A stretch of DNA of 64,000 nt from contig CM030725.1 of the NCBI GenBank assembly GCA_018127085.1, forward strand, positions 62,001 through 126,000. Direction: 5' to 3'. The DNA comes from Pneumocystis sp. 'macacae' (lineage: Eukaryota; Ascomycota; Pneumocystomycetes; Pneumocystales; Pneumocystaceae). Positions 38,920-48,200 of the stretch are shown in pieces (position 1 is the stretch's first letter; the number at the start of each line of letters is the position of its first letter). A program made the translations under genes and the position numbers. The notes under the pieces were generated by a model. It did not search any database. It saw nothing but the letters and a program-made list of their open reading frames with translations, and had not been told where the DNA came from.

Positions 38920-39046
38920 GATATCCAATACATCGCCCCTCCCTGCCCCAGCCCTGTCCCACAACACATCCTGGCCCGGCCCTAGCCTTGACACTCAACC
39001 TGCCCCTGCAGCCACCCAGCCAATGCAGCGCTTAGTCAGAGAGCGT

Positions 39047-39060
39047 GTTCCCGTGGAAAC
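39047..39060 (+). promoter_or_regulatory. RFX/X-box-like site 1
   Basis: GTTCCCGTGGAAAC resembles the X-box consensus GTTRCCATRGYAAC bound by RFX proteins (Crt1 in budding yeast, Sak1 in fission yeast). A GTCACGTG site follows at 39116. Confidence 0.4.
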
Positions 39061-39115
39061 GGTCTCTAGCTGGTCGCTCTAGAAACACCTCTACAAATCG
39101 CCTCCATGCACACAG

Positions 39116-39123
39116 GTCACGTG
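39116..39123 (+). promoter_or_regulatory. GTCACGTG site 1 (Cbf1/CDEI-type E-box)
   Basis: Exact GTCACGTG, the consensus for Cbf1-type bHLH proteins and budding-yeast CDEI (RTCACRTG). Confidence 0.45.
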
Positions 39124-39182
39124 TCCACCACTCCACTCCCCCAGCCACGCATCAGCCCTCTTCCACCCCCTTCCTCGCCCGT

Positions 39183-39196
39183 GTCCCCATAGAAAC
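39183..39196 (+). promoter_or_regulatory. RFX/X-box-like site 2
   Basis: GTCCCCATAGAAAC differs little from the X-box consensus. An AGCAAC half-site and then CACGTGAC follow within 30 bases. Confidence 0.45.
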
Positions 39197-39214
39197 AGTT
39201 CCTGCAGCAACAGC

Positions 39215-39222
39215 CACGTGAC
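39215..39222 (-). promoter_or_regulatory. GTCACGTG site 2 (reverse orientation)
   Basis: CACGTGAC on the + strand is GTCACGTG on the minus strand. It lies 19 bases after X-box-like site 2. Confidence 0.45.
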
Positions 39223-39441
39223 GCAACCCGGTACCCCGGTGTGCAGTGCCCTCTGCCCCGCTGCTCAATAGCAGCAGGCCACTGACGCCTCCTGGCACTC
39301 CACCTTGCATGCCCACTTCACACATGCCTTCCCTCCTCCCTCAGGCTGCCCCAGCCGGCCTGGCCTCGCCTTCCCCTGCTCGTTTCCAGCACCGCCCCAG
39401 TACGCCCCTGCGCTCTCCCACTGTGCACTCCCCTGCCTGCC

Positions 39442-39455
39442 GTCCCTATAGTAAC
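39442..39455 (+). promoter_or_regulatory. RFX/X-box-like site 3
   Basis: GTCCCTATAGTAAC, 12 of 14 positions fitting the X-box consensus, immediately before the third GTCACGTG site. Confidence 0.45.
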
Positions 39456-39458
39456 GCG

Positions 39459-39466
39459 GTCACGTG
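39459..39466 (+). promoter_or_regulatory. GTCACGTG site 3
   Basis: Exact GTCACGTG three bases after X-box-like site 3 and about 180 bases upstream of the PITH gene ATG. Confidence 0.45.
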
Positions 39467-39643
39467 GCGCCTTCCAGCACTGCTTCCCCTCTGCATTGCC
39501 ACTCCCACACCATCCCTGCCCAACATCCCCTAGCCCTGCCCTGGCTCACACCTCTCCAGCCCAGCCCTAGCCCTGGCGCTGCCCTCTGCACTCGCCCGCC
39601 TCCAATACGTCCACCACTGCTTTCTCTCGCCATCGACTGTGCC

Positions 39644-40467
39644 ATGCTGCACCGAGACTGCTGCGGGCCCTCCCTCCCCGACGACGCCCTCTGGCTCTTC
39701 CCGCGCATACACCACGGTACCTCCCCCCCTCCCACCCCACTCACCCGCCCCAGACGCCGTCCACGCCCTCAACGAGGCACGCCCCGGCATGGGGCGTGCC
39801 GTCCTCAAGCCCTGGGACTCCCGGCTCGACACCACTCTTGTCTGCCCCCTCTCTCCTGCCCGTCCCTGACCCATGCAGACCCTCCAGAGCAGTGCCGATG
39901 CACAGCTCATCCTCTATGTCCCGTATGTCCCTGTCTCCAGGCTGCGCCAACAGCCAGCTTTACTGGCTCTGTCCAGCTCCGAAGCATTGTCCTCCGCGCC
40001 TTCCCCGACACCTCTGCACCCAAGACATGCCATATGTCCGCACCCCTTCTCCCGCACTGCTGACCCGCAGATTCGCCAACAACGACCACATCGACTTCGA
40101 CTCCGCCGACACTCTCACCCCTACACAGACACTCGACCTCGCCGCCCCTGCCTGTGCCGGACACCTCCTCGAATATCCCCTCAGAGCGCCCCTCTACCGC
40201 GCATGCACCAGCACAACACTCTTCTTCCCGCACAACTGGGCTGCTCCGGACACCCCCACGCGCCTCTGCCTTGTCGGTCTGAGGGGTGTCTGGTCTGAGG
40301 TGTGTTGTCTGCTGCATGTGTCTGCTTACATTCAGCTGCGGCGGGAACCAGTGGTTGCGCTCTACGAGGTATGCTGCGCCACACAGCAGCTGACACAACA
40401 GGCAACGCCCAGCCCGGCCGACCACCGGCAGACAGCGTCTGCTGCACAGTGTGTGCAGCATACATAG
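39644..40467 (+). CDS. PITH-domain protein (PITHD1 family)
   Basis: The PITH fold binds the 26S proteasome in the TXNL1/Txl1 family; PITHD1 itself is a stand-alone PITH protein. Seven exons join in frame to 202 residues: 39644-39716, 39754-39839, 39879-39922, 39958-40035, 40071-40299, 40336-40368, 40402-40467. The order matches PITHD1: LWLFPRIHHDAVHALNEARPG, GRAVLKPWDSRLDTTL, SADAQLILYVPFTGSVQLRSIVL, APKTCHIFANNDHIDFDSADTLTPTQTLDL, LCLVGLRGVWSELRREPVVALYEATPSPADHR. There is no thioredoxin domain. Introns are 31-43 bases and C-rich. An upstream non-coding or Cys/His-rich first exon cannot be excluded. The gene ends 24 bases before the p24 ATG. Confidence 0.9.
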
Positions 40468-40491
40468 CGCGCACACGCGCGCAGCACCGCA

Positions 40492-41265
40492 ATGCGCGCA
40501 CGGTGGGGCCTGTGGGCCGCAGTGCTGAGGACGGCCAGCGCACTGCACTTCTATCTGCGGGGGTCGCAGAAGACATGCTTTCTGCAGGAGCTGTCGCAGG
40601 GCACCCTGCTTGTCGGTAGGCACCCCAGAGAGCGGCTGACAGACAGGGCGGTACCAGGTCGAGGACGTCTCGCTGTATGTGGGGGTCCCGGGGCGGGCAG
40701 AGGCGGGGATCCGGATAAGCATACATGTAGGGAGGCGAAGCGTGGGCAAGGAGAGGGGCTGAGGAGAGCAGGAGGGCGACGGACACGGGATCGGGCAGTT
40801 TGGATACAAGACGAGCCAGTTCATGTTTACGGCAGACCAGACAGCAGAGCACGAGGTGTGTTTCGAGATCCATGCGCGGTACCGGGACGAGCACCGTGTG
40901 CGTGTGACGCTGGACCTTGTGATGGGGGATGCACGGACATACGACAGCAAGGCGACAGAGTCGCTGGACAGCATGACGCAGCGGGCAAAGAGTCTGAACC
41001 AGCAGCTGTATGAGATCCGGCTTGCACAGAAGATGATGCGGGTAGGGCATGCAGGGCGGGGGGCTGATGGGCAGGAGCGGGAGACAGAGTTCCGGGAGCA
41101 GAGCGAGGCGACGAACAGGCGGGTGCTGCGGTGGGCGGTGGTCCAGCTGGGGGTGCTTGTGGCGGCGTCGGTGTGGCAGATGCAGCATCTGCAGGGGTTT
41201 GGTGTTTGGGGGGTCTTTGCGTGGCCGACAGATGCAGGTTCTTTATCAAGCAGAAGCTTGTCTAG
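40492..41265 (+). CDS. p24 cargo receptor, alpha-type (TMED4/9-like)
   Basis: Type I membrane protein of COPI/COPII vesicles that selects cargo between ER and Golgi. Exons 40492-40615, 40647-40726, 40772-41041, 41075-41196 and 41238-41265 join in frame to 207 residues. A signal peptide (MRARWGLWAAVLRTASA) precedes the GOLD domain (LHFYLRGSQKTCFLQELSQGTLLVG; FMFTADQTAEHEVCFEIH). A coiled-coil region (LDSMTQRAKSLNQQLYEIRLAQKMMR) and FREQSEATNRRVLRWAVVQLGVLVAASVWQMQHL with the membrane span follow. The tail FFIKQKLV fits the di-lysine COPI-binding tails of alpha p24 proteins. Codons end mostly in G, unlike the C-ending PITH gene on the same strand just upstream. Confidence 0.92.
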
Positions 41266-41543
41266 CGGACAGCCGGGTGTCCGGAGAGGGCGGACGCACG
41301 GCGGCGGCGGCCTGGCGGAGAGCCGGGGGGTGTGGGCGGGGAGCGGCAGAGAGCAAATAGAGTGCATTTGTGTCCAGCTGGAGCGCATGCCTAGCATACC
41401 GGTGCGGCGCAGCCGCACAGCCTTGCCATGTCGCAGCCGCGCACAATGCGGCAGGGCCCGGGAACACCCGCCGACGGCTGCGTTGCCGGAGCAACGCCAT
41501 GGCAACCGCCAGGGGATGCGGGCGCAGCACGCAGGAGGGGTGC
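41266..41543. other. convergent spacer between p24 and PAC4
   Basis: About 280 G-rich bases between two gene 3' ends. It contains an almost perfect X-box palindrome (next entry). Confidence 0.5.
41482..41506. promoter_or_regulatory. overlapping X-box palindromes
   Basis: GTTGCCGGAGCAAC (41482-41495) is a complete inverted-repeat X-box. It overlaps AACGCCATGGCAAC (41493-41506), whose right half CCATGGCAAC is exact. It sits in a 3' spacer, so a promoter role is not obvious. Confidence 0.45.
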
Positions 41544-42025
41544 TTAGGCGCAGTTGGGGGGCGCGCAGGAGAGGTGTTCGCGAAGCACGCGCATGCATGC
41601 GTCAGCGATCTGGACGAAGTATGTGCTCCACTCGGTCCCGAGCGCAACGGCAACATAGCAGGGCGCGGCAAAGCGGCTGGCTGGCGGGTCAGTGGGGTGG
41701 GGGAGAGCATACCCACCAAGCAGACGCGCGAGATCGCAAGAGAGGTCGTCGACGCGGACGGGACGCAGCAGCGCAGCGACTGTATGCGTGGGGCTGGCGG
41801 CTGTATGCGCAGGAGTTGCCGCCTGTATGCGTCAGTGGAGGGGATTGGGCGCATACCCACCGGAAAGCCGATGCTCCAGGCGCCGAGCGCGCGCGCAGTT
41901 TCGGGTGCAACGGCGACCATCAGTGCGGAAGAGGGGCGCATGAGTGTTGTGCGGATAGAGAGCGGCGGCATTTGCGCAGAGACAGAGACAATGTGCTCTT
42001 TGGAGAGAAGCAGTGGATGCGCCAT
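41544..42025 (-). CDS. proteasome assembly chaperone 4 (PAC4/PSMG4)-like protein
   Basis: PAC3-PAC4 dimers help build the 20S alpha ring. Three exons (complement of 41857-42025, 41717-41779, 41544-41680) join in frame to 122 residues, the usual PAC4 length. The product runs MAHPLLLSKEHIVSVSAQMPPLSIRT. ALMVAVAPETARALGAWSIGFP (the W-[SA]-[IV] strand of PAC4) follows. VDDLSCDLARLLASRFAAPCYVAVAL then matches the segment in which PAC4 proteins have D---LARRLA-RF---V-VS-NL. The C-terminal helix is ADACMRVLREHL. Similarity is by pattern only and is weaker than for its neighbours. Intron 1 contains three tandem CGCATACAG words, each a possible acceptor. Confidence 0.7.
41780..41831 (-). repeat. tandem 21-22-base repeat in PAC4 intron 1
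   Basis: On the + strand CTGTATGCG occurs at 41780, 41801 and 41823. In sense orientation each copy ends in CGCATACAG, giving three candidate 3' splice sites. The distal one (intron ending at 41780) gives the conserved reading frame. Confidence 0.7.
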
Positions 42026-42380
42026 AGAGAATAGAAATGCAGTGGGCGACGGGAAGTGTGCGCAAAAAAACGCAGAATACGGGTATACGGCGTAAAAGAC
42101 GCGGGAGACGGGAGCAAACGGCAGAATACAGGGTATATGCGTCCAATCCACGCATATATGCGCGGACGAGAAGGGGTTGGGGGGTGTATGCGGGTCGGAG
42201 GAAATACGGAGATCGGGAGGCAAATGGAGAAAAAGGTGGAAAATGGGCAGAAAAAGCGGTTTGTAGGGGGAAAAGAGGGCAATGCGCGGGGAAACGGGCA
42301 GCAGATAGAGACAGACATTGAAGAGAACACATGGGCAACACGTACGTGCTTTTTCCGCGTTTTTCCAGCGATTTTTGGGC
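42026..42380. other. G-rich divergent promoter region, PAC4 (-) and DPH1 (+)
   Basis: About 355 bases with recurring ATATGCG/CGCATAT words (for example 42134-42160) and an A-rich patch toward DPH1. No conserved frame. Confidence 0.5.
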
Positions 42381-43806
42381 ATGTTGACGGGTGTAGGGCG
42401 CAGCACGCCACAGAGACAGGGAAGAAGAGTAAACGGGATACCGACAGAAATACAGGAAGATGCGGTGATTAATGAGGCGATTTCACTGGTAAAACAGGGG
42501 AAAACGGGAGAGAACCCGGGGAAACCCCAACAAACGGGGATTTGTATGGGATCTGATGGAGACAGCTGCCGAAGAACTACAACTTTGAGATACACAAAAC
42601 GGTGTGGAACATACAAAGGAACGGGGTAAAGCGAGGCATGCAGTGCAAGATATCTATGCAAGTCTAATAGTTGAAGTGGGGCTGCAGATGCCAGAAGGGC
42701 TGCTGGTTTTTGCATGTACTATAGCAGATATATTGGAAAGGCAAGAAATAAAAAATACACAAAAGATGGTAGTTTTGACAGGATATGAAGCGTATGCAGA
42801 GTAGAGGTGTATATTATGGGGGACGTGACGTATGGGGTAGATTTAGGGGATACAAGAGAATGATGTTTACGGGTTTAGGCGTGTTGTGTGGATGATTATA
42901 CAGCAAAGGCTCTTGGATGTGATTTGCTTGTCCATTATGGACACTCATGTTTGGTTCCGGTGGATTCTGTATCGATCCGGACATTGTATGTATTTGTGGA
43001 TATTGAAATCAACAAAGACCACATGGTAGAGACAATCAAGACGAATATACCGGAAAATACACATATAGCATTAGTAGGAACGATCCAATTTGTTCCCGGG
43101 ATCCATGATATTGCGGGGAGATTGGAGAATAAGAGGAGAGGAATGGAGGGAAAGAAATACAGGGTTACAGTGCCTCAAATAAAACCATTATCGCCGGGAG
43201 AGATTCTGGGATGCACAGCACCAATCCTTGGAGCGGATGTAGACGCAATTATTTATGTTGGAGATGGGCGGTTCCATCTAGAGTCCATAATGATTGCAAA
43301 TCCGCTGCTTCCGGCTTATAAATATGATCCTTATTTAGGGAATTTTACAAGAGAATATTATGAGTACAAGGACATGAAGAAGCTCCGTAAGGAGGCTATT
43401 GAAAGGGCAGCAAAAGCGGAAAAATGGGGAATTATCATAGGTACGTTAGGAAGACAAGGAAATCTTAAAGTACTAGAGGTTGTAGATATTTTTGTACATG
43501 TTTTTGTGTGTTAATAAGTGTTTATAGAACCTAGAAGCTGAATTTGGAAAAAAAGGAATAAAATACATCAAGTTGTTGGTTTCAGAGATATTTCCCTCGA
43601 AACTATCTCAACTTTATGATATTAAAGCATGGGTACAGATTGCATGTCCACGGTTGTCGATTGACTGGGGTTATGCATTTTCTACCCCACTTTTGTCACC
43701 ATATGAAGCATTTGTTGCACTGGATGGGATTGAATGGAAGGATCCATATCCAATGGATTATTATGCAACTCGTAGTTTAGGTCCTTGGACACCCAACCAT
43801 GGTTAA
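42381..43806 (+). CDS. DPH1: diphthamide synthase subunit Dph1
   Basis: With Dph2 it forms the radical [4Fe-4S] enzyme that transfers the 3-amino-3-carboxypropyl group from SAM to the eEF2 histidine. Exon 1 (42381-42488) ends [17 protein letters not shown] and exon 2 (42566-42635) gives [23 protein letters not shown]. Then come [66 protein letters not shown], and [33 protein letters not shown]. Candidate cluster cysteines lie in GACC, LGCTAP and IACPR. The intron at 42636-42676 starts with GC. G+C falls along the gene from island-like at the 5' end to ordinary at the 3' end. The start ATG is the first in frame; an upstream TTG-led reading is unlikely. Confidence 0.92.
42636..42676 (+). other. 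DPH1: probable GC-AG intron in DPH1
   Basis: The conserved join [13 protein letters not shown] requires removal of 41 bases from GCATGCAGTG to TAGTTGAAG. No GT donor in the right phase exists close by. This is the second GCAT-type donor in the window, with MAK16. Confidence 0.6.
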
Positions 43807-44087
43807 GATCAGCATTCTATTGGATATAATCGCTGAATTATCAAAATGGATAATCCTAATGTATATACCAACAAATGTCATTTACAATACCACTGTTTAG
43901 AGTAGGACTTGTATGAGGAATTCATATCATCTCATTGAAATATATAATATTATATAAACTAAGTAATTGAAATAGAATAAATATAACAAAAGAATAAGCA
44001 CTATGTAAAAACAAATCTTAATATTTGTTTAAAAAAATCAACGATCAATTTTGTACACAAAAAGATCAGATCAGCATTGGTTCTGAA

Positions 44088-44640
44088 ATGCATCCAGATG
44101 TACAAAGTATATCAAAGAAAATCCAAGAATGTGCCCAAGAACTATCTTGTTTGAAAGATGATTCAATGTTATATAAGGTTATTCTCAGAACCCAACAAAC
44201 TCAGCCATACTAAAAAACGAAACTAATAAAAACAGACAACCGAATTAGATTCCTTAGAAACATCTATTCTTGAAACAGAATCACAGCTTACAAATACATT
44301 TACTCAAGTATGTAAGTTTATAAATATATGAACAGCAATAAAATAAGAACAGATAGATACCCTTGTATTAATGCTTGAACGGCTTCGCCCTGTAAGCGAA
44401 GAGTTAAAGAGTTTATACGAGGACATTGACCAACTAGAAGTTTATACAATATACTTTTTACATTAGCTAAAAATATAATAGAAACGGATAGAACTGTTGA
44501 AAAAAAGTACAAAACATATAGAAAAAGAAATACAAAAAATCAATTATACATTAAAAAAAGAAGAATGGTCTATTCAGGATGGAACACCTAGACTTTTATG
44601 GCAGAGTAGTAATCCTGTACAACATCGATCTAGCGGATAA
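44088..44640 (+). CDS. small coiled-coil protein, unidentified
   Basis: Four exons join in frame: MHPDVQSISKKIQECAQELSCLKDDSMLYK, TTELDSLETSILETESQLTNTFTQ, IDTLVLMLERLRPVSEELKSLYEDIDQLE and KRIELLKKSTKHIEKEIQKINYTLKKEEWSIQDGTPRLLWQSSNPVQHRSSG. The joins preserve a heptad-rich coiled coil and end at TAA 44638-44640. This strongly suggests a real protein of about 130 residues or more. The reading frame continues upstream of the ATG used here to about 44025 without another ATG, so a 5' exon may be missing. Its size and layout suit a small subunit of a kinetochore, nuclear-pore or vesicle-tether complex, but I cannot name one. Confidence 0.6.
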
Positions 44641-44693
44641 TACAATATACATTAAGTAAACTGATGAAGCAATAGCAATGATACAGAAGTGTT

Positions 44694-45241
44694 TTAGACA
44701 TTGCTTTTTGCGTCATCATTGTTTCCTTTTCCTTTTTCACGCGCAAGATTATCTAATACTTTTTGTTTTTCTTCTGCTGAAAAAATATTAACACCTTTTT
44801 TCAATGCAGCAACTAATACAGGCATCATTTTAGGATCAAACGAAGGATCCTTTATGCATTAACAAAGAAAAAAGCAATTACACAGTTTAAAATGTACCTT
44901 TCTTAGTTCATCTAATTCATCTTCAAATTCTCGAGTAAGGACGTCCATATAGTGTTGCTCAAACAAATCTTGAGATGTATCTGGAGAAATCTAAACTTAT
45001 TAGCTCAAAAAAGTACCACAATAAACATACATCACCTGGAGCTGCATTATTCATATGTAATAAATCATCTTGTTTATTATCGAATGCACCCTGTTCGAAT
45101 GATATAGGAACTGATACATTTTCAGACAGACTCCTATACCAAGTGTTAATCAAATACAATGAAAATAACACATAGGACTAACATATGAAACGGCGACAAA
45201 TCGATATTTTGATCAGAAGGTTTTTTTCGTTTTTTTTCCAT
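44694..45241 (-). CDS. ribosome assembly protein 3 (Rsa3)-like
   Basis: Splicing gives MEKKRKKPSDQNIDLSPFH and RSLSENVSVPISFEQGAFDNKQDDLLHMNNAAPGD. ISPDTSQDLFEQHYMDVLTREFEDELDELRK then DPSFDPKMMPVLVAALKKGVNIFSAEEKQKVLDNL follow. The block FEDELDELRK-DPSF...LPxLxxALKxGxxIFSxEE is the Rsa3 domain of 60S assembly factors. A basic N-terminus fits nucleolar location. Three short introns. The gene starts only 58 bases downstream of the SKI3 stop on the same strand. Confidence 0.75.
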
Positions 45242-45299
45242 TTAATAAAAACAAAGCAATAAGCTACCGCGGTAAAATAAATAACAGCGACAAAAAGAT

Positions 45300-48200
45300 C
45301 TAATATGATGATATATACCTTTCGAGTGTTTTCCAATACTTAGAAATCCATGGCGTTAGATGAAGTGCTTTTAAAATATCAAAAACAGATGACATTTGAC
45401 TATAAGCCAATGATAGAATTTCCGGTGAACAGGGATTTCTTAAAGCGATATTTAGAGCCATTAAACAAACATCTGGATCACTATCTATTGATGCAAGTCT
45501 CGTCCAGATTATGGGTGATGATGGATATACATTAAGTGCAGAAAGATATACATATTTTGGATTATCGCCCTGTAATAAATGTATAAAAATACAAGAATAT
45601 TAAAAAATACCTTTATGTATGCTTTTAATTCCAAATACTTCTCAAAAGAATATTCAGTATCGTAATTTTTTTTCTCATTCCAATCAAGAGTATTAAAATA
45701 TTTTGAAACTTTTGTTTCTAATTCAGAATCTTGATTTAGAAGACCAATAGTACCAAGGAGTAATAGAGAAGGAAGGTGATCAGGATATTTAGAAATACTA
45801 AACATAATTCAATTAATATTTCTCAATCAAAACAATTTTTACCATTCGAACAACTGTTGCTTAGCAATATCACGTTCTTCTTCACCACCCATTGCCCAAA
45901 GGATTTTACATAACAAAACGATTACGTCAGGATGTTCATTAGTTTCTACAAGACAACTTTGAAACATTTCCAATGCATCAACTAGTCTATTTAAATAAAA
46001 TAAAGAAATACCTGCTACCAAATGACATGATAAACGACTAGTAGATCTTTCTGATCCTTCTGTTAAATTAAGAACAGTTTGTGCACTTTCCAAAGCCATT
46101 TCATATTGTTTATCTGCCAAAAGAACTCTTGATAAGCATGATTTTGCATGCAAGAATTGAACCACAATTTCCGGATTTTCATTTTCCTCATATTCTTTTT
46201 CCAAGATAGTACATGCTTTTGATGAAAACACAATAGATCTTGTCCAATTATGACTTATTTCCAATAATAATGACATCAATATTAACACATTACAATCTGT
46301 AGGACGTTGCTCAAAATATTTCTCAATAGCAAATATATAAGTCGTAAGATTCCCCATTAACTCAGAAAGAGATTTTTTTTTAAAATAATCATATGAAGAT
46401 GTAACGTACAAATAGTTTACAATAGGCTAATATATAATATTAATATTAAATAATATTAAACAAGAATCTTACAATGTTTTGGGAAGAATTAATAAAAGAA
46501 ATCTCAAATTGTTCCTTAGCTTCTGCAATATCATTCATTATTGTTGATATAAAACCCAAACCTGTTCTAGGAACCCAGTAATCTGGATCTGCTATTTGAG
46601 ATTTCATAAATGCTTCATATGCTAAATCAAAGTCACCATTTATCATATATAATGTTGCAAGATCTCCCCAGGTAATAGGATTCTACAAATAAGTATAAAG
46701 TTCTATTTTTTTAAAATCGAGATTACCTGTTCATCTAATTTTAGAGATCTAATTAAAGCATATTGAGAAAATTTTGGATTCAAAGTAGAAGCAGCTACTC
46801 CAAGTGCTCTCCAAAAAGTAGCATTTTCAGGATGCATTTTAATAGCTCTTTTTAAACAGTAAATTGAAGATTTAACCCAAGAACTATCTAAATTTACATT
46901 CTGAAAATGTATTAAAAACAAAATTTGCCCTAAACTATACCAAGACATTGAATGTGCAATTTCATTTTTTACAGAAACTCTAACAGCTCTTTTTATGAAT
47001 AAAAATGTCCATAATAATAAAGACGAATTTTTACAATTAAATAAATCTTTTTGATCTAAAGGTAAGTTATCAATAATTGGAACCAATTTATCATTATGAA
47101 AATTATACTCATTATATAATGTATTTAACATTAAAATTAATGATTCTAAATCAGTAACAAAAAAACTAGAAAGCAAAAAACATGCTTTACCAAGTATGGT
47201 CCATAGAGAATAACTATATTTATTATTATTTTTATTATTACTTGAATCTCTGATTATTTCGAGACATTTAATAGCATATTCTTCAGATTTTTTATAAAAC
47301 CCCTTTTCTTTCCATATATAACTCCAAGAAACATAAGTTTCTGATAATGCTAAAACAACTGCAAACTCATCTGGATGACATTCAAGAATAGAATAATATG
47401 ATTCACATGCATCTTTGTAAAATCCCAATAATTTCTGAATATCTCCCATTAAATATTGTACATACCAATTGTTTTTATCCAAACATTTAGATCGATTTAA
47501 AGCCTTTAAAGCTGCTCTATATTTTCCAGATCTAGCATATGCTTCTCCAAGACCTGCCCAAGAATGAGGATCGTTTGAATATATCTTTAAAGCGCTTTGA
47601 AAATAAACAATAGCTTTATCATATCTTTTATAATTCTATTAAAATTAGATATTATACATAATTTTTTTTTAAAAAACCATTTCCGCTATCCCCAATGAGC
47701 GTTGTGGCCATGATAAATCACGACAATATCTTCTATGTATTCTATCTGCAGAAATAACAATTTTTGCTATGGTTTCTACTAAATTCCATTCTTTTTTTTT
47801 TGCATATGCAATTACGAGCCTTTCTGCTGCATCAATTTCGCCTGCATTTAACTCAAATGCTTTTTGAAAACATTTCATAGATCTATTTTCATCATTCAAA
47901 ACATCCGCATAAAATATTCCCAAATTTACAAATGACCGTGAATAATTAGGATCATACCTCAAAGATGTTATGAAAAAGGAATATGATTCAGATTTTTTTG
48001 ATTCGTCATCTATTATTATTATTATTAGATTTTTTAGTATTTTAGTAAATTAAATCACCCTGCTCCCAAAGAGCTATACCTTTCTTCCAAAAAATTTCAG
48101 CTTTATCATAACTAGAAAGAACTGTATTACTTCCCATTTTCTCTATGCAAATATCAAGTTTATTTAATCCATCCTCATATTTTTTTATATTTATTTCACA

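Larger units (their letters stand above)
38920..39643. other. C-rich intergenic region between MED6 and the PITH gene
   Basis: About 720 bases with no conserved reading frame; the open frames reflect scarce stop codons in C-rich DNA. It contains three paired X-box-like and GTCACGTG motifs, annotated separately, and is the only sizeable control region upstream of the PITH and p24 genes. Confidence 0.65.
38500..42600. other. GC-rich island with mirrored strand skew
   Basis: Roughly 4 kb with far higher G+C than the rest of the window; the edges are gradual. Hand counts illustrate the skew: bases 39121-39180 hold 35 C and 6 G, while 40681-40740 hold 30 G and 11 C on the same strand. The switch lies near 40.3-40.5 kb. 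Introns, intergenic DNA and coding third positions all share the bias. MED6 and DPH1 straddle the two edges as intact genes, so the island is native and not an insertion. Confidence 0.9.

Noticed and set aside
38500..42600. Horizontal transfer or contamination as source of the GC island
   Set aside because: The genes are fungal housekeeping genes with spliceosomal introns, and MED6 and DPH1 cross the composition borders as intact genes.
39907..42715. Very long minus-strand ORFs (563 and 489 codons) across the GC island
   Set aside because: They are Pro/Arg/Cys/Ser-rich shadows caused by few stop codons in GC-rich DNA. They run antisense through well-matched PITH, p24 and DPH1 exons. Only the short PAC4-like exons in this stretch show family resemblance.
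45350..45535. Plus-strand ORF starting MALDEVLLKYQKQM
   Set aside because: It is antisense to the final SKI3 exons, which give a continuous family-like C-terminus.
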